Below, piece by piece: positions 1 to 8,721 of a DNA stretch of 64,000 nucleotides. The number at the start of each line of letters is the position of its first letter. The first letter of the stretch is position 1. A model generated the notes under the pieces. That model had not been told where the DNA came from. It made no database searches and worked only from the letters and a program-made list of their open reading frames with translations. Source of the DNA: Streptoverticillium olivoreticuli subsp. olivoreticuli (GTDB lineage Bacteria; Actinomycetota; Actinomycetes; Streptomycetales; Streptomycetaceae); contig NZ_CP031455.1 in NCBI RefSeq assembly GCF_003391135.1, positions 4,619,001-4,683,000 on the forward strand, written 5' to 3'. Position numbers and translations under genes: made by a program.

Positions 1-967
1 CCTTCATCTCCTCCAGCACATAGCGGTCGCCGACGGCGGTCTGGACGAGGTCGACGCCCTCGCGCTCCATGGCGAGCTTGAAGCCGAGGTTGGACATCAC
101 GGTGGCGACGACGGTGTTCTTGCGCAGCGAGCCCGCCTCGCGCATCGCGAGCGCGAGGACGGCCAGGATCTGGTCGCCGTCGACCTCGTTGCCCTTGGCG
201 TCGACGGCCAGGCAGCGGTCGGCGTCACCGTCGTGGGCGACGCCCAGGTCCGCGCCGTGCTCGACCACGGCGGCGCGCAGCTTGTCCAGGTGGGTGGAGC
301 CGCACTCGTGGTTGATGTTGAGGCCGTCGGGCTCGGTGCCGATGGTGATCACCTCGGCGCCGGCCCGCGCGAACGCCTCGGGGGAGACACGGGCGGCCGC
401 GCCGTGGGCGCCGTCGATGACGACCTTGAGGCCGTCCATGCGGTTGGGCAGCACACCGATGAGGTGGGCGACGTAGTTGTCGAAGCCCTGGTCGTACTCG
501 CGGACCCGGCCGACACCGGCGCCGGTGGGCCGGTCCCAGGGCTCGCCGGAGGCGTGCGCCCGGTAGGTCTGCTCGATCCGGTCCTCCAGCTCGTCGGCGA
601 GCTTGTGGCCGCCGCGGGCGAAGAACTTGACACCGTTGTCCGGCATGGCGTTGTGGCTGGCGGACAGCATCACGCCGAGGTCCGCGCCGAGCGCCCCGGT
701 GAGGTACGCCACGGCCGGCGTGGGCAGCACGCCCACCCGCAGGACGTCCACGCCCGCGCTGGCGAGCCCGGCCACCACGGCGGCCTCCAGGAACTCCCCG
801 GACGCGCGCGGGTCCCGGCCCACCACGGCCACGGGGCGGTGGCCCTCGAACGTACCCGCCTCGGCGAGCACATGCGCCGCGGCGACCGACAGGCCGAGCG
901 CCAGCTCGGCTGTCAGATCGGCGTTGGCCACACCGCGCACACCGTCCGTACCGAAGAGTCGTCCCAC
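1..967 (-). CDS. glmM: Phosphoglucosamine mutase, C-terminus outside the window
   Basis: Converts glucosamine-6-phosphate to glucosamine-1-phosphate, feeding UDP-GlcNAc for peptidoglycan; cytoplasmic. About 322 N-terminal residues are visible of a family length near 450. The start reads VGRLFGTDGVRGVAN, the phosphohexomutase N-terminus. The active-site serine is in SASHN (about residue 104) and the metal loop DGDADR lies near residues 245-250. The GTG start at 967 follows a good ribosome site (GGAGGA). It is downstream of rpsI on the same strand, separated by a terminator hairpin, an order usual in Streptomyces. Confidence 0.96.
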   Translation of the reverse strand, partial: MGRLFGTDGVRGVANADLTAELALGLSVAAAHVLAEAGTFEGHRPVAVVGRDPRASGEFLEAAVVAGLASAGVDVLRVGVLPTPAVAYLTGALGADLGVMLSASHNAMPDNGVKFFARGGHKLADELEDRIEQTYRAHASGEPWDRPTGAGVGRVREYDQGFDNYVAHLIGVLPNRMDGLKVVIDGAHGAAARVSPEAFARAGAEVITIGTEPDGLNINHECGSTHLDKLRAAVVEHGADLGVAHDGDADRCLAVDAKGNEVDGDQILAVLALAMREAGSLRKNTVVATVMSNLGFKLAMEREGVDLVQTAVGDRYVLEEMK

Positions 968-1098
968 TGGTGTCCTCCGAAAAAACGCGGGGGTGCGGGG
1001 CCCGGGAGGGGCCCCCGCCAAAGAAGAAAGGTGTCGAGTCCGGGACCGGAGCGTTGCGCCCGGGTACATCCAGGTATACGCCCCGTGCCGCCGATAGC

Positions 1099-1140
1099 CG
1101 AACGCCCCGGCGGGCACGGAGCGTGCCGCCGGGGCGTTCG
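1099..1140 (-). terminator. Terminator hairpin after rpsI
   Basis: A near-perfect inverted repeat: CGAACGCCCCGGCGG on one side matches CGCCGGGGCGTTCG on the other with one bulged base and a loop of about three bases. There is no T-run, as is usual for Streptomyces. It sits between rpsI and glmM, so it probably ends the rplM-rpsI transcript. Confidence 0.75.
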
Positions 1141-1161
1141 AGCAGAAGCAGCAGGTGCTGT

Positions 1162-1677
1162 TTAGCGCTTGCTGTACTGCGGAGCCTTGCGGGCCTTCTT
1201 CAGACCGGCCTTCTTGCGCTCGACCGCACGGTCGTCGCGGCTCAGGAAGCCGGCCTTCTTCAGCGGGCCGCGGTTGTTGTCCACGTCCGCCTCGTTCAGC
1301 GCGCGGGCCACACCGAGGCGCAGGGCGCCGGCCTGGCCGGACACGCCGCCACCCGCGATGCGGGCGATGACGTCGTAGCGGTCGTCGAGCTCGAGCACCT
1401 TGAAGGGCTCGTTGACTTCCTGCTGGTGCACCTTGTTGGGGAAGTAGTCCTCAAGGGTGCGGCCGTTGATCTTCCACTTGCCGGTGCCCGGAACGATCCG
1501 GACGCGGGCGATGGCGTTCTTGCGACGACCCAGGCCGGCGGCCGGCTGCGGGTCACCGAAACGGGACGCGAGCGACTCGGAGGTGTACTCCGACTCGACG
1601 ATCTCGGTCTCGGTGGTGTACTCCTCGACGCCAACCTCGTCGTCGATGACGGGGGTCTCGGCGGTGGTCTCAGCCAC
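1162..1677 (-). CDS. rpsI: 30S ribosomal protein S9 (uS9)
   Basis: Small-subunit protein of the head; its C-terminal tail reaches the P-site tRNA. 171 residues. The first 45 or so are acidic and Thr/Glu-rich, an actinobacterial extension, followed by the S9 fold with GRRKNAIARV and the conserved end PQYSKR. It follows rplM by 43 nt on the same strand, forming the usual L13-S9 pair, presumably one transcript from the promoter near 2344-2373. Confidence 0.98.
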   Translation of the reverse strand: MAETTAETPVIDDEVGVEEYTTETEIVESEYTSESLASRFGDPQPAAGLGRRKNAIARVRIVPGTGKWKINGRTLEDYFPNKVHQQEVNEPFKVLELDDRYDVIARIAGGGVSGQAGALRLGVARALNEADVDNNRGPLKKAGFLSRDDRAVERKKAGLKKARKAPQYSKR

Positions 1678-1720
1678 GATTCTCCTCAGATACTTTCTGT
1701 CTGGTCGGCGGTGGCCGGGA

Positions 1721-2167
1721 CTAGCCCTGCTTGACCTGGGTGATCTCGAACGGAACCGGCTGCTGGGCGGCGTGCGGGTGCTCGCTGCCCGAGTAGACCT
1801 TCAGCTTCGAGAGCATCTGACGGCCGAGGGAGTTCTTGGGAACCATGCCCTTGATGGCCTTCTCGACGGCCTTCTCGGGGTTCTTGTCGAGCAGCTCGTC
1901 GTAACGAACGGCACGGAGACCACCCGGGAAGCCGGAGTGGCGGTACGCCAGCTTCTGGGTCTTCTTGTTGCCGGACAGGTGCACCTTGTCGGCGTTGATG
2001 ATGATGACGAAGTCACCCATGTCCATGTGCGGGGCATACACAGGCTTGTGCTTGCCACGCAGGAGGTTGGCGGCCTGAGAGGCCAGACGGCCCAGGACAA
2101 CGTCCTGCGCGTCAATGATGTGCCACTGGCGCTGGACATCGCCGGGCTTGGGGCTGAACGTACGCAC
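1721..2167 (-). CDS. rplM: 50S ribosomal protein L13 (uL13)
   Basis: Early-assembling large-subunit protein. 148 residues, full length for the family, with WHIIDAQDVVLGRLAS near the start and MVPKNSLGRQM in the C-terminal half. ATG start at 2167. First gene of the rplM-rpsI pair; a strong promoter lies about 170 nt upstream of the start codon. Confidence 0.98.
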   Translation of the reverse strand: MRTFSPKPGDVQRQWHIIDAQDVVLGRLASQAANLLRGKHKPVYAPHMDMGDFVIIINADKVHLSGNKKTQKLAYRHSGFPGGLRAVRYDELLDKNPEKAVEKAIKGMVPKNSLGRQMLSKLKVYSGSEHPHAAQQPVPFEITQVKQG

Positions 2168-2343
2168 GGTCGTAGCCTTCGCTTCTGAGTGTGGGTCCTG
2201 ACACGTCTCTCCGGGCGGTCAACCGACACTGGCGGCGATCCGGGGACGCAACCCGAACGCGCGCCGGTCATTATCGGCCCGATGAGCAAGCGTAAGGGCC
2301 CCTCGCGTGAGAACGACCAAGCCAATACGCATAACGAACTCGT

Positions 2344-2373
2344 AGAGTACCGGTCGCCCACCGGCGGGGTCAA
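2344..2373 (-). promoter_or_regulatory. Promoter for rplM-rpsI
   Basis: Reading the minus strand, TTGACC (2368-2373), an 18-base spacer and TACTCT (2344-2349) fit the Streptomyces housekeeping sigma consensus. Predicted start of transcription is near 2337, giving a leader of about 170 nt. The remainder of the 2168-2453 gap shows no gene. Confidence 0.7.
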
Positions 2374-2453
2374 AACAACATGGTCCCACCGGCTGCCGGA
2401 CCCGGCCACCCGTACGGCTCCAAGGCCCCGGAGGCGGTGCGGCGCCCGGGCGG

Positions 2454-4073
2454 CTACCGCTTGCGCACCACCCGCGCCTCGTCCCAGACCGGCTCCGGGA
2501 CCTCCCGGACCGTGCCGTCCGAGCCGAAGACCACATAGCGGTCGAACGCGCGAGCGAACCAGCGGTCGTGTGTGACCGCGAGCACCGTGCCGTCGTAGGA
2601 CTCCAGGCCGTCCTGCAGCGCCTCCGCGCTCTCCAGGTCGAGGTTGTCCGTCGGCTCGTCCAGCAGGAGGGCCGTCGTCCCGGCCAGCTCCAGCAGCAGG
2701 ATCTGGAAGCGCGCCTGCTGCCCGCCCGACAGCTTCTCGAAGGCCTGGTCGCCCTGCTTCTCCAGCTCGTACCGGCGCAGCACGGACATCGCCCCGCCCC
2801 GGTCCTTCGCGTGCTCGGTCCACAGGATGTCGACGAGCGTGCGCCCCAGCAGCTCGGGGTGGGCGTGGGTCTGGGCGAAGTGTCCGGCCACCACGCGCGC
2901 GCCCAGCTTCCACGTGCCCGTGTGGGCCACGTCGTCACCGGCGAGCAGCCGCAGGAAGTGGGACTTGCCGGAGCCGTTCGAGCCGAGCACCGCGACCCGC
3001 TCGCCGTAGAAGACCTCCAGATCGAAGGGCTTCATCAGACCGGTGAGCTCAAGCTTCTCGCAGGTCACGGCCCGGACGCCGGTGCGCCCGCCGCGCAGCC
3101 GCATCCGGATGTCCTGCTCGCGCGGCGGCTCCGGCGGCGGACCGGCCTCCTCGAACTTCCGCAGCCGGGTCTGGGCGGCGGCATAGCGCGAGGCCATCTC
3201 GTGGCTGACCGCGGCGGCCTGCCGGAGGTTGACCACCAGCTTCTTCAGCTGGGCGTGCTTCTCGTCCCAGCGGCGGCGCAGCTCCTCGAAGCGGGCGAAG
3301 CGCTCCTTGCGGGCCTCGTGGTACGTGGCGAAGCCGCCGCCGTGCACCCACACGTCCGACCCGGCCGGGCCCGGCTCGACGCTGATGATCTTCTCGGCGG
3401 CGCGGGCGAGCAGCTCACGGTCGTGGGAGACGAAGAGGACGGTCTTCTTCGTCTCGCGCAGCCGCTCCTCCAGCCAGCGCTTGCCGGGCACGTCGAGGTA
3501 GTTGTCCGGCTCGTCGAGCAGCAGCACCTCGTCCGTGCCGCGCAGCAGCGACTCCAGGACCAGCCGCTTCTGCTCACCGCCGGAGAGGGTGCGCACCTCG
3601 CGCCACTGCGCCTTCTCGTAAGGGACGCCGAGCGCGGCCATCGTGCACATGTCCCACACGGTCTCGGCCTCGTAGCCCCGCGCCTCGGCCCAGTCGGACA
3701 GGGCCTGCGCGTATGCCATCTGCGCGGCCTCGTCGTCCCGCGTCATGATCGCGTCCTCGGCCTCGTCCACGGCCCGCGCCGCTTCCCTGATCCTCGGCTG
3801 CGCCACGGAGACCAGCAGGTCACGGACCGTACGACCGTCCCGCACCGACCCGACGAACTGCGGCATCACCCCGAGCCCGCCGGTGACCGAGACCGTGCCG
3901 CCGTGCGGCTGGAGCTCCCCGGAGATCAGCCGCAGCAGGGTCGTCTTGCCCGCGCCGTTCGCACCGACGAGGGCGACCGCGGCGCCCTCCCCGACCCGGA
4001 AGGAGACGTCACCGAGCAGCACCCGGCCGTCCGGAAGGTAGTACTCCAGGTGCGCTGCTTCGACATGTCCCAT
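2454..4073 (-). CDS. ABC-F family ATPase (two nucleotide-binding domains, no membrane part)
   Basis: 539 residues with two ATPase cassettes and no transmembrane segments, so a cytosolic ABC-F protein; members act on the ribosome as translation factors or antibiotic-protection proteins. Domain 1: Walker A GANGAGKTT (37-45), signature LSGGEQ (163-168), Walker B LLLDEPDN (185-191). Domain 2: GSNGSGKS (364-371), signature LSGGQQ (448-453), LLLDEPTDN. The inter-domain linker (about 250-335) is charged and helical, the segment that enters the ribosomal E site in characterised members. Which subgroup it belongs to cannot be settled from sequence reading alone. Start ATG at 4073. Confidence 0.92.
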   Translation of the reverse strand: MGHVEAAHLEYYLPDGRVLLGDVSFRVGEGAAVALVGANGAGKTTLLRLISGELQPHGGTVSVTGGLGVMPQFVGSVRDGRTVRDLLVSVAQPRIREAARAVDEAEDAIMTRDDEAAQMAYAQALSDWAEARGYEAETVWDMCTMAALGVPYEKAQWREVRTLSGGEQKRLVLESLLRGTDEVLLLDEPDNYLDVPGKRWLEERLRETKKTVLFVSHDRELLARAAEKIISVEPGPAGSDVWVHGGGFATYHEARKERFARFEELRRRWDEKHAQLKKLVVNLRQAAAVSHEMASRYAAAQTRLRKFEEAGPPPEPPREQDIRMRLRGGRTGVRAVTCEKLELTGLMKPFDLEVFYGERVAVLGSNGSGKSHFLRLLAGDDVAHTGTWKLGARVVAGHFAQTHAHPELLGRTLVDILWTEHAKDRGGAMSVLRRYELEKQGDQAFEKLSGGQQARFQILLLELAGTTALLLDEPTDNLDLESAEALQDGLESYDGTVLAVTHDRWFARAFDRYVVFGSDGTVREVPEPVWDEARVVRKR

Positions 4074-4116
4074 GAGTGGGATTGTCGCCGCCCGCCAGGG
4101 GTGCGACCAACCGGTT

Positions 4117-4122
4117 TACGAT
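4117..4122 (+). promoter_or_regulatory. Candidate -10 box for a leaderless transcript
   Basis: TACGAT fits TANNNT and ends seven bases before the ATG at 4130; no purine-rich ribosome site precedes that ATG. This suggests transcription starts at the start codon. No convincing -35 was seen. Confidence 0.4.
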
Positions 4123-4129
4123 GCACGCC

Positions 4130-5053
4130 ATGAGCTTTGGGCAGGGAGGGCCGCACGGGGCCCCGGGGGAACCCCATCGGCCGACTCCGCAGTGGGGCCC
4201 GCCCCCGCCGCCACAGCCCACCCCGCCGCCCCCGCCCTGGGGCCCCGCCTCCGGCGCCCCGCAGACCCCGGACTGGTCGGCGCTCGCCGACGACACCGCG
4301 GCCCGCGGCCGCCGCCGCAAGTGGCTCCTCCTCGGTGGCGGCGGCGCGCTCGCCGCGACCGCCGTCGCCACGGCCGTGGCCTTCGCGGTCACCGGCTCGC
4401 ACGGCGGCGGCAAGCAGTCCGGCCTGCCCGCGCCCGAGAAGCTGCCCAGCTCCTCCGGCGCGCCGGAACCCTCCTTCTCCGAGAGCGCCCCGCCGCCCCC
4501 GCCGAACCCCCTCGACTTCATAGCGGGCGCCGACAAGGACAAGGCGCCCCTGAGCACGAAGACCCTCTTCCCCCACACCAAGCCGGTCCTCGACAAGCGC
4601 ACGTACGAGCGGACCGCCACCGCCACCACGACGGACTGCGCCTCCGCGACCCAGGGCGCGCTCGGCTCCGTCCTCACCGACAACGGCTGCCGCCAGGTGC
4701 TGCGCGCCACGTACGTACGGGACGGGCTCGCGGTCACGGTCGGCGTCGCCGTCTTCGACGACAAGGCGGCTGCGGACAAGGCGAAGGAGCAGTTCGCGGG
4801 GAACATCGCCTCCCTCCCCGGCGACAACGACCCCGAGTTCTGCCGCGCGACGGCGTGCCGGCTGACGGCCAACGCGATCGGGCGCTACGCGTACTTCACC
4901 GTGGCGGGCTTCGCGAACGGCAAGGCGGTCGACTCCGGCGACACGGCGGCGCTGCAGGCCGGGCGCGACGTGTCGGACTACACGTTCCGCCGCATCATGT
5001 ACCGGGCCCAGGCCCAGGCGGCGGACTCGGTGAGATCCCACCCCACGGCGTAG
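4130..5053 (+). CDS. Proline-rich, single-span membrane-anchored protein of unknown function
   Basis: About 307 residues. The N-terminal 45 residues are rich in Pro and Gly (a disordered cytoplasmic tail), then RGRRRK stops before one hydrophobic span (about 65-88), giving a type II topology with the C-terminal region outside. The outer part (about 140-300) has four cysteines spaced as likely disulfides (near DCASAT, NGCRQ, EFCRATACR). I recognise no catalytic motif. The ATG at 4130 is chosen because the frame upstream of it overlaps the promoter and lacks a ribosome site; ATG at 4121 is possible. It is divergent from the ABC-F gene. Confidence 0.75.
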   Translation: MSFGQGGPHGAPGEPHRPTPQWGPPPPPQPTPPPPPWGPASGAPQTPDWSALADDTAARGRRRKWLLLGGGGALAATAVATAVAFAVTGSHGGGKQSGLPAPEKLPSSSGAPEPSFSESAPPPPPNPLDFIAGADKDKAPLSTKTLFPHTKPVLDKRTYERTATATTTDCASATQGALGSVLTDNGCRQVLRATYVRDGLAVTVGVAVFDDKAAADKAKEQFAGNIASLPGDNDPEFCRATACRLTANAIGRYAYFTVAGFANGKAVDSGDTAALQAGRDVSDYTFRRIMYRAQAQAADSVRSHPTA

Positions 5054-5424
5054 CCCCGGGTTTCTCTCCCCAGCCCCGCCCCTTCCCTCGGCGTCTGATG
5101 CTCGGCTCCGCCGAGGCCGGGGCTCCGCCCCGGACCCGTGCCCGGGTGCGGCCCGGCGGGCGCTTGTTCCCCTACCCCGCCCCTTCCCGAAACTGGGGCG
5201 CGTGCCCCAGACCCCCGGCCGCGGGCCGGTTGCCGCCTGCGGCGGGGGCGCCCTGCGGGCGCGTCCTCAAACGCCGGACGGGCTGATTCAGCCCGTCCGG
5301 CGTTTGAGGACAGCGCGCGAAGCGTGCTTCGGGGTCTGGGGCGAAGCCCCAGTTCGGGAAGGGGCGGGGTGGGGAACAAAGCCCGCCGCAGGCGCTTCGC
5401 GTCAGCCGACGCACCCGCACACGA
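5054..5424. repeat. Intergenic mosaic of GC-rich repeats between convergent genes
   Basis: The 371-nt gap between two convergent genes contains no gene. It holds several copies of CCCCGCCCCTTCCC-like stretches in both orientations, short inverted repeats such as CTCGGCTCCGCCGAG, and one long palindrome (5263-5311). The right part, GAGGACAGCGCGCGAAGCGTGCTTCGGGGTC in broken form, reappears inverted near 49545-49570. This is the dispersed intergenic repeat type common in Streptomyces chromosomes. Confidence 0.7.
5263..5311. terminator. Perfect 24-nt-arm palindrome, copy 1
   Basis: Arms beginning GTCCTCAAACGCCGGACG pair perfectly over 24 nt around a single unpaired base (5287). Positioned between convergent genes, it can end transcription from both sides. 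A second copy with identical arms and a two-base loop is at 49570-49619. Confidence 0.8.
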
Positions 5425-6228
5425 TCAGCCCGACGGATCCGCGTCCTCGTCGTCGTCCTCCCCCGGAGCGGCAGAGGTCTGGGATGACACCTCCCCCGCC
5501 ATCCCCCGAAGCTTCGCCACCTGCGCACGCACAAGCTCAGAAGGAATCTCCACCCCGTCCGGATCGGAAAGGCTCGTCGCGAAGAACATCGCCAGCACGT
5601 TCCCGGACCGCACGGCAGTGATCAGACTGGGCGCGCGCTCCGCCACGTTCTCCAGGCGGAAGGCCACCGCCTCGTCCCCCAGCGACGGCGGCGACAGCGT
5701 CCGTACCGCCTCGAACTCCTGCGGCTCGCCCTCGCCCGTGCGCATCCGGAAGCCGTCCGCGCAGGCGGTGGCCGCCGTCCTCAGGGCCTGGAGGGTGTCG
5801 GCCGCGCCGTCCCCCTCGTACGCCGAGACGCGGATCATGCCCATGAGGCCCTCGAAGTCCATGTCCTCGCCCGTCTTGGCGAAGGTCCGCACCACCGTCG
5901 CGGCCGGCGCGGGCCGCAGCTGGGAGCCCAGCGCGTCGGCGAGCGGCCGGCAGGGCTCGCTGTCCGTACGGGGTCTGCCCGCGCCCGCCGCGCCCTCGCC
6001 CGCCCTCTCGATCTGGAAGCCGGGCACCTCGTGCGCGCCCAGCTCCACATGTCTCAGCCGGTCCGGGCCGAGCATCGTCACGGTGTCGAGCGCCTCCTTG
6101 CCCTCACCCCTGTCCGCACGGGACGGGGACGCCCTGCGGGGCTCGCCCGCGGCGCCGCCGTCACCGACACCACACCCGGTCACCAGCCCGAGGGCCACGA
6201 CCGCGGAGACCGCCACCATCGCCTTCAC
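5425..6228 (-). CDS. Secreted lipoprotein of unknown function
   Basis: 267 residues. The signal peptide is short and ends in a lipobox LVTGC, so the mature protein starts at Cys19 and should be anchored to the outer face of the membrane. The mature part starts with a low-complexity Gly/Arg/Ser stretch, then a mixed alpha/beta region with two conserved-looking cysteines (SEPCRPL and TACADGF), and ends in a highly acidic tail (GEDDDEDADPSG). The overall look resembles sensor-domain-like actinobacterial lipoproteins, but no function can be assigned. GTG start at 6228. Confidence 0.8.
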   Translation of the reverse strand: MKAMVAVSAVVALGLVTGCGVGDGGAAGEPRRASPSRADRGEGKEALDTVTMLGPDRLRHVELGAHEVPGFQIERAGEGAAGAGRPRTDSEPCRPLADALGSQLRPAPAATVVRTFAKTGEDMDFEGLMGMIRVSAYEGDGAADTLQALRTAATACADGFRMRTGEGEPQEFEAVRTLSPPSLGDEAVAFRLENVAERAPSLITAVRSGNVLAMFFATSLSDPDGVEIPSELVRAQVAKLRGMAGEVSSQTSAAPGEDDDEDADPSG

Positions 6229-6544
6229 ACCCCCAGCGTCCCAGCGCCCGCGGGGTCCGTCCGCTCGCCACGCCCGGCGGCCCGGTTACCCTCTGGACGG
6301 CTGTCCGAGCGCCCCCGGCGCACGGGCCGCGGGGACGATCTCCCCACTTGACCCACGACCTGTGACTCAAGCCACAATGTAGGCTTCGCAAGCAACCGAT
6401 ACCCCTCCCAACGGTCTTTACCGACGGATCGGGCCGCACTCGACCAACACTTGGCCCAGCGGTCCGCACACAGGGGACGACCCGGACACCCAGGCCAGGG
6501 GGAAGGACGGACGCGGCACCCGAACGTGCCGCGCACACACCGCC
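6229..6544. other. Divergent intergenic region
   Basis: 316 nt between the lipoprotein gene (minus) and the glycosyltransferase (plus), so it must carry both promoters. The most AT-rich part, about 6345-6400, has TTGACC (6348-6353) and CACAAT (6373-6378) 19 bases apart on the plus strand, a weak candidate promoter for the glycosyltransferase. I see no gene and no clear operator. Confidence 0.4.
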
Positions 6545-8665
6545 ATGAAGATCTCTTTCCTTTTGCAGAATGCCTATGGCATCGGCGGCACGATCCGCTC
6601 CACGTTCAACGTCGCCGGCGCGCTCGCGGCCCGGCACGACGTGGAGATCGTGTCGATCCACAGAACCGGTGGCACGCCCAAGCTCCCCCTGCACCGCAAG
6701 GTCAAGCTGGTCCACCTCATCGACACCCGCGCCGAGACCGGCGCCGACCGGGACAACGGCCTGCTCCAGCAGGACAGCACGCTGATCCCGCCCGTCGAGG
6801 CGAAGGGCGCGCAGTTCAGCGCGCTCACCGACAAGCGCGTCGCCGAGCACCTCGCCCGCACCGACGCCGACGTCGTGATCGCCACCCGCCCCGGCCTGGT
6901 GATGTATCTCGCCGAGTTCGGCACGGACCGCTACCTCAAGATCGGCCAGGAGCACCGGATCTACGGCACGCACGAGCCGAACATCCGCGCCGCCCAGGAC
7001 CGCGCCATCCCGAAGCTCGACGCGCACACCGCCGTCTCCGAGGCCGACGCGGTCACCCACCGCGAGCACTTCCTCGGCGTGAAGACCAAGCTGATCGCCC
7101 TGCCCAACGGCGTCCCGCCGTCCGAGGTCGAGCCCTCCGACGGCAACGCCAAGCTGGTCGTCGCCGCGGGCCGGCTGATCCCCGTCAAGCGTTACGACCT
7201 GCTGGTCAAGGCGTGGGCCACCGTCGCCGCCACCCGCCCCGACTGGAAGCTGCGGATCTACGGCCGCGGCCCCCAGCAGGCCAAGCTGCGCGAGCAGATC
7301 GACAAGCTCGGTCTCAACGAGCACGTCCGCCTCATGGGCCCCCACTCCCCCATCGAGACCGAGTGGGCCAAGGGCTCCATCGCCGCCGTGACCTCCCGCG
7401 AGGAGTCCTTCGGCATGACGATCGTGGAGGCCATGAACTGTGGCGTGCCCGTCGTCGCCACCGACTGCCCGCACGGCCCCGGTGAGATCATCAGCGACGG
7501 CAAGGACGGCCTGCTCGTCACCAACCTCGACAGCGACGCCATCGCCAAGGGCCTGCTCAAGCTGATCGAGGACGACGAACTGCGGCACGCCATGGGCAAG
7601 GCCGCCCGGATCTCCGCCGAGCGCTATCAGCCCGACGCCATCGCCCGCGCCTACGAGGACCTCATCGAGAGCCTCGGCGGCGACACCGGCACCGCGCCGG
7701 CCCCCGCGGGCAGCGCCCCCGGCGAGCCCCGCAAGCCCGCGCCCGTGCCGCTGTCGAAGGTGCTGCGCCGCACCGCGGGCAAGCTCATCCGCCCGCTGCG
7801 CCGCTCGGTGGCCAAGCCCGCCACCCCGGCGGTCAAGGCGGCCATAAAGGAGATCGTCCGCAAGCCGCTGCGCTGCACCGCGTCCTGCCGCGTCGACGCC
7901 GACGGCAACATCGTCGTCTCCGTCGACCGCAAGGGCCTGTCCGGCGAGAAGCTGTCCCTGACGGTCACCCGCCGCAAGGAGGGCAAGCCGATCAGCGTGC
8001 CGCTGAAGGCCACGGCCGACGGCAAGGGCGCGTACACCGCGGTGCTCGACCGCCGCGAACTCCGCCTGGGCGAAGGCCGTTGGGACTTCCACGTCGTACG
8101 GGGCGACGACGGCGCCCGCCGCCGGGTCGTCTCGCACCTCGCCGAGGGCCGCGGCCTGGTGGAGCTGGAGCCGCTGCCGGGCTCGCCGTTCACCTGGTGG
8201 GTGGCCTATCCGACCGTCGACGGCTTCCTCGCGCTGCGCGCCTGGAATCGCGAGCAGCACGCCGAGGCCCGCACGGTCCGGCAGGGCAACAACGCACTGA
8301 CGGTCGAAGGCACCCTGCACGGCACGCGGTTCACCGCCGACAGCAACCCCGTCGTCGTCGCCACCCCGCGCATCGAGGCGGCATCGACGGTGACGGCGGA
8401 GGTCACGGTCGTCAACGAGACGGCCTTCACCTTCAGCCTGTCGTACGCGGATCTGCGGCACGCCCGCGGCGGCGACGAGAACACCGTCTGGGACCTGGCC
8501 CTGCGCCCGACCCCCGACGCCGAGCCGATCCGCGTCGCCCGCCTCGTCGGCGACATCGTCGACCGGAACAAGACCGACATCTATCCGGTGGTCGACGGCA
8601 TCAAGCCGTACTTGACGGTCAACAGCGACCTCGCGGTCAACTGCCCGGCCCCCGAAGGCGCCTGA
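6545..8665 (+). CDS. Family 4 glycosyltransferase with a long extra C-terminal domain
   Basis: 706 residues. Residues 1-380 form a GT-B glycosyltransferase: N-terminal NAYGIGGTIRST (acceptor side, glycine loop), AAGRLIPVKRYD at the start of the donor domain, and the E-x7-E motif in EESFGMTIVEA (Glu286/Glu294). After a Pro/Ala linker and a basic helix (about 380-435) comes a 270-residue domain that looks all-beta (repeated strands, few cysteines). Retaining transfer from a nucleotide sugar to a cell-surface polymer such as a teichoic-type or capsular glycan is likely from the family; the substrate is unknown. No ribosome site is obvious before the ATG. It converges on truA. Confidence 0.85.
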   Translation: MKISFLLQNAYGIGGTIRSTFNVAGALAARHDVEIVSIHRTGGTPKLPLHRKVKLVHLIDTRAETGADRDNGLLQQDSTLIPPVEAKGAQFSALTDKRVAEHLARTDADVVIATRPGLVMYLAEFGTDRYLKIGQEHRIYGTHEPNIRAAQDRAIPKLDAHTAVSEADAVTHREHFLGVKTKLIALPNGVPPSEVEPSDGNAKLVVAAGRLIPVKRYDLLVKAWATVAATRPDWKLRIYGRGPQQAKLREQIDKLGLNEHVRLMGPHSPIETEWAKGSIAAVTSREESFGMTIVEAMNCGVPVVATDCPHGPGEIISDGKDGLLVTNLDSDAIAKGLLKLIEDDELRHAMGKAARISAERYQPDAIARAYEDLIESLGGDTGTAPAPAGSAPGEPRKPAPVPLSKVLRRTAGKLIRPLRRSVAKPATPAVKAAIKEIVRKPLRCTASCRVDADGNIVVSVDRKGLSGEKLSLTVTRRKEGKPISVPLKATADGKGAYTAVLDRRELRLGEGRWDFHVVRGDDGARRRVVSHLAEGRGLVELEPLPGSPFTWWVAYPTVDGFLALRAWNREQHAEARTVRQGNNALTVEGTLHGTRFTADSNPVVVATPRIEAASTVTAEVTVVNETAFTFSLSYADLRHARGGDENTVWDLALRPTPDAEPIRVARLVGDIVDRNKTDIYPVVDGIKPYLTVNSDLAVNCPAPEGA

Positions 8666-8673
8666 CGCTCAAT

Positions 8674-8710
8674 CAGTGGGTTAGGCCAACTCCCTTGACC
8701 TAACCCACTG
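8674..8710. terminator. Bidirectional terminator between glycosyltransferase and truA
   Basis: Perfect 12-bp arms CAGTGGGTTAGG and CCTAACCCACTG around a 13-base loop, located between convergent genes. Confidence 0.8.
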
Positions 8711-8721
8711 TTGCGTCCGGA

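Noticed and set aside
5054..5424. A possible small gene or mobile element in the repeat mosaic
   Set aside because: Frames there are short, lack ribosome sites and consist of inverted repeats; no transposase or terminal repeat with target duplication.
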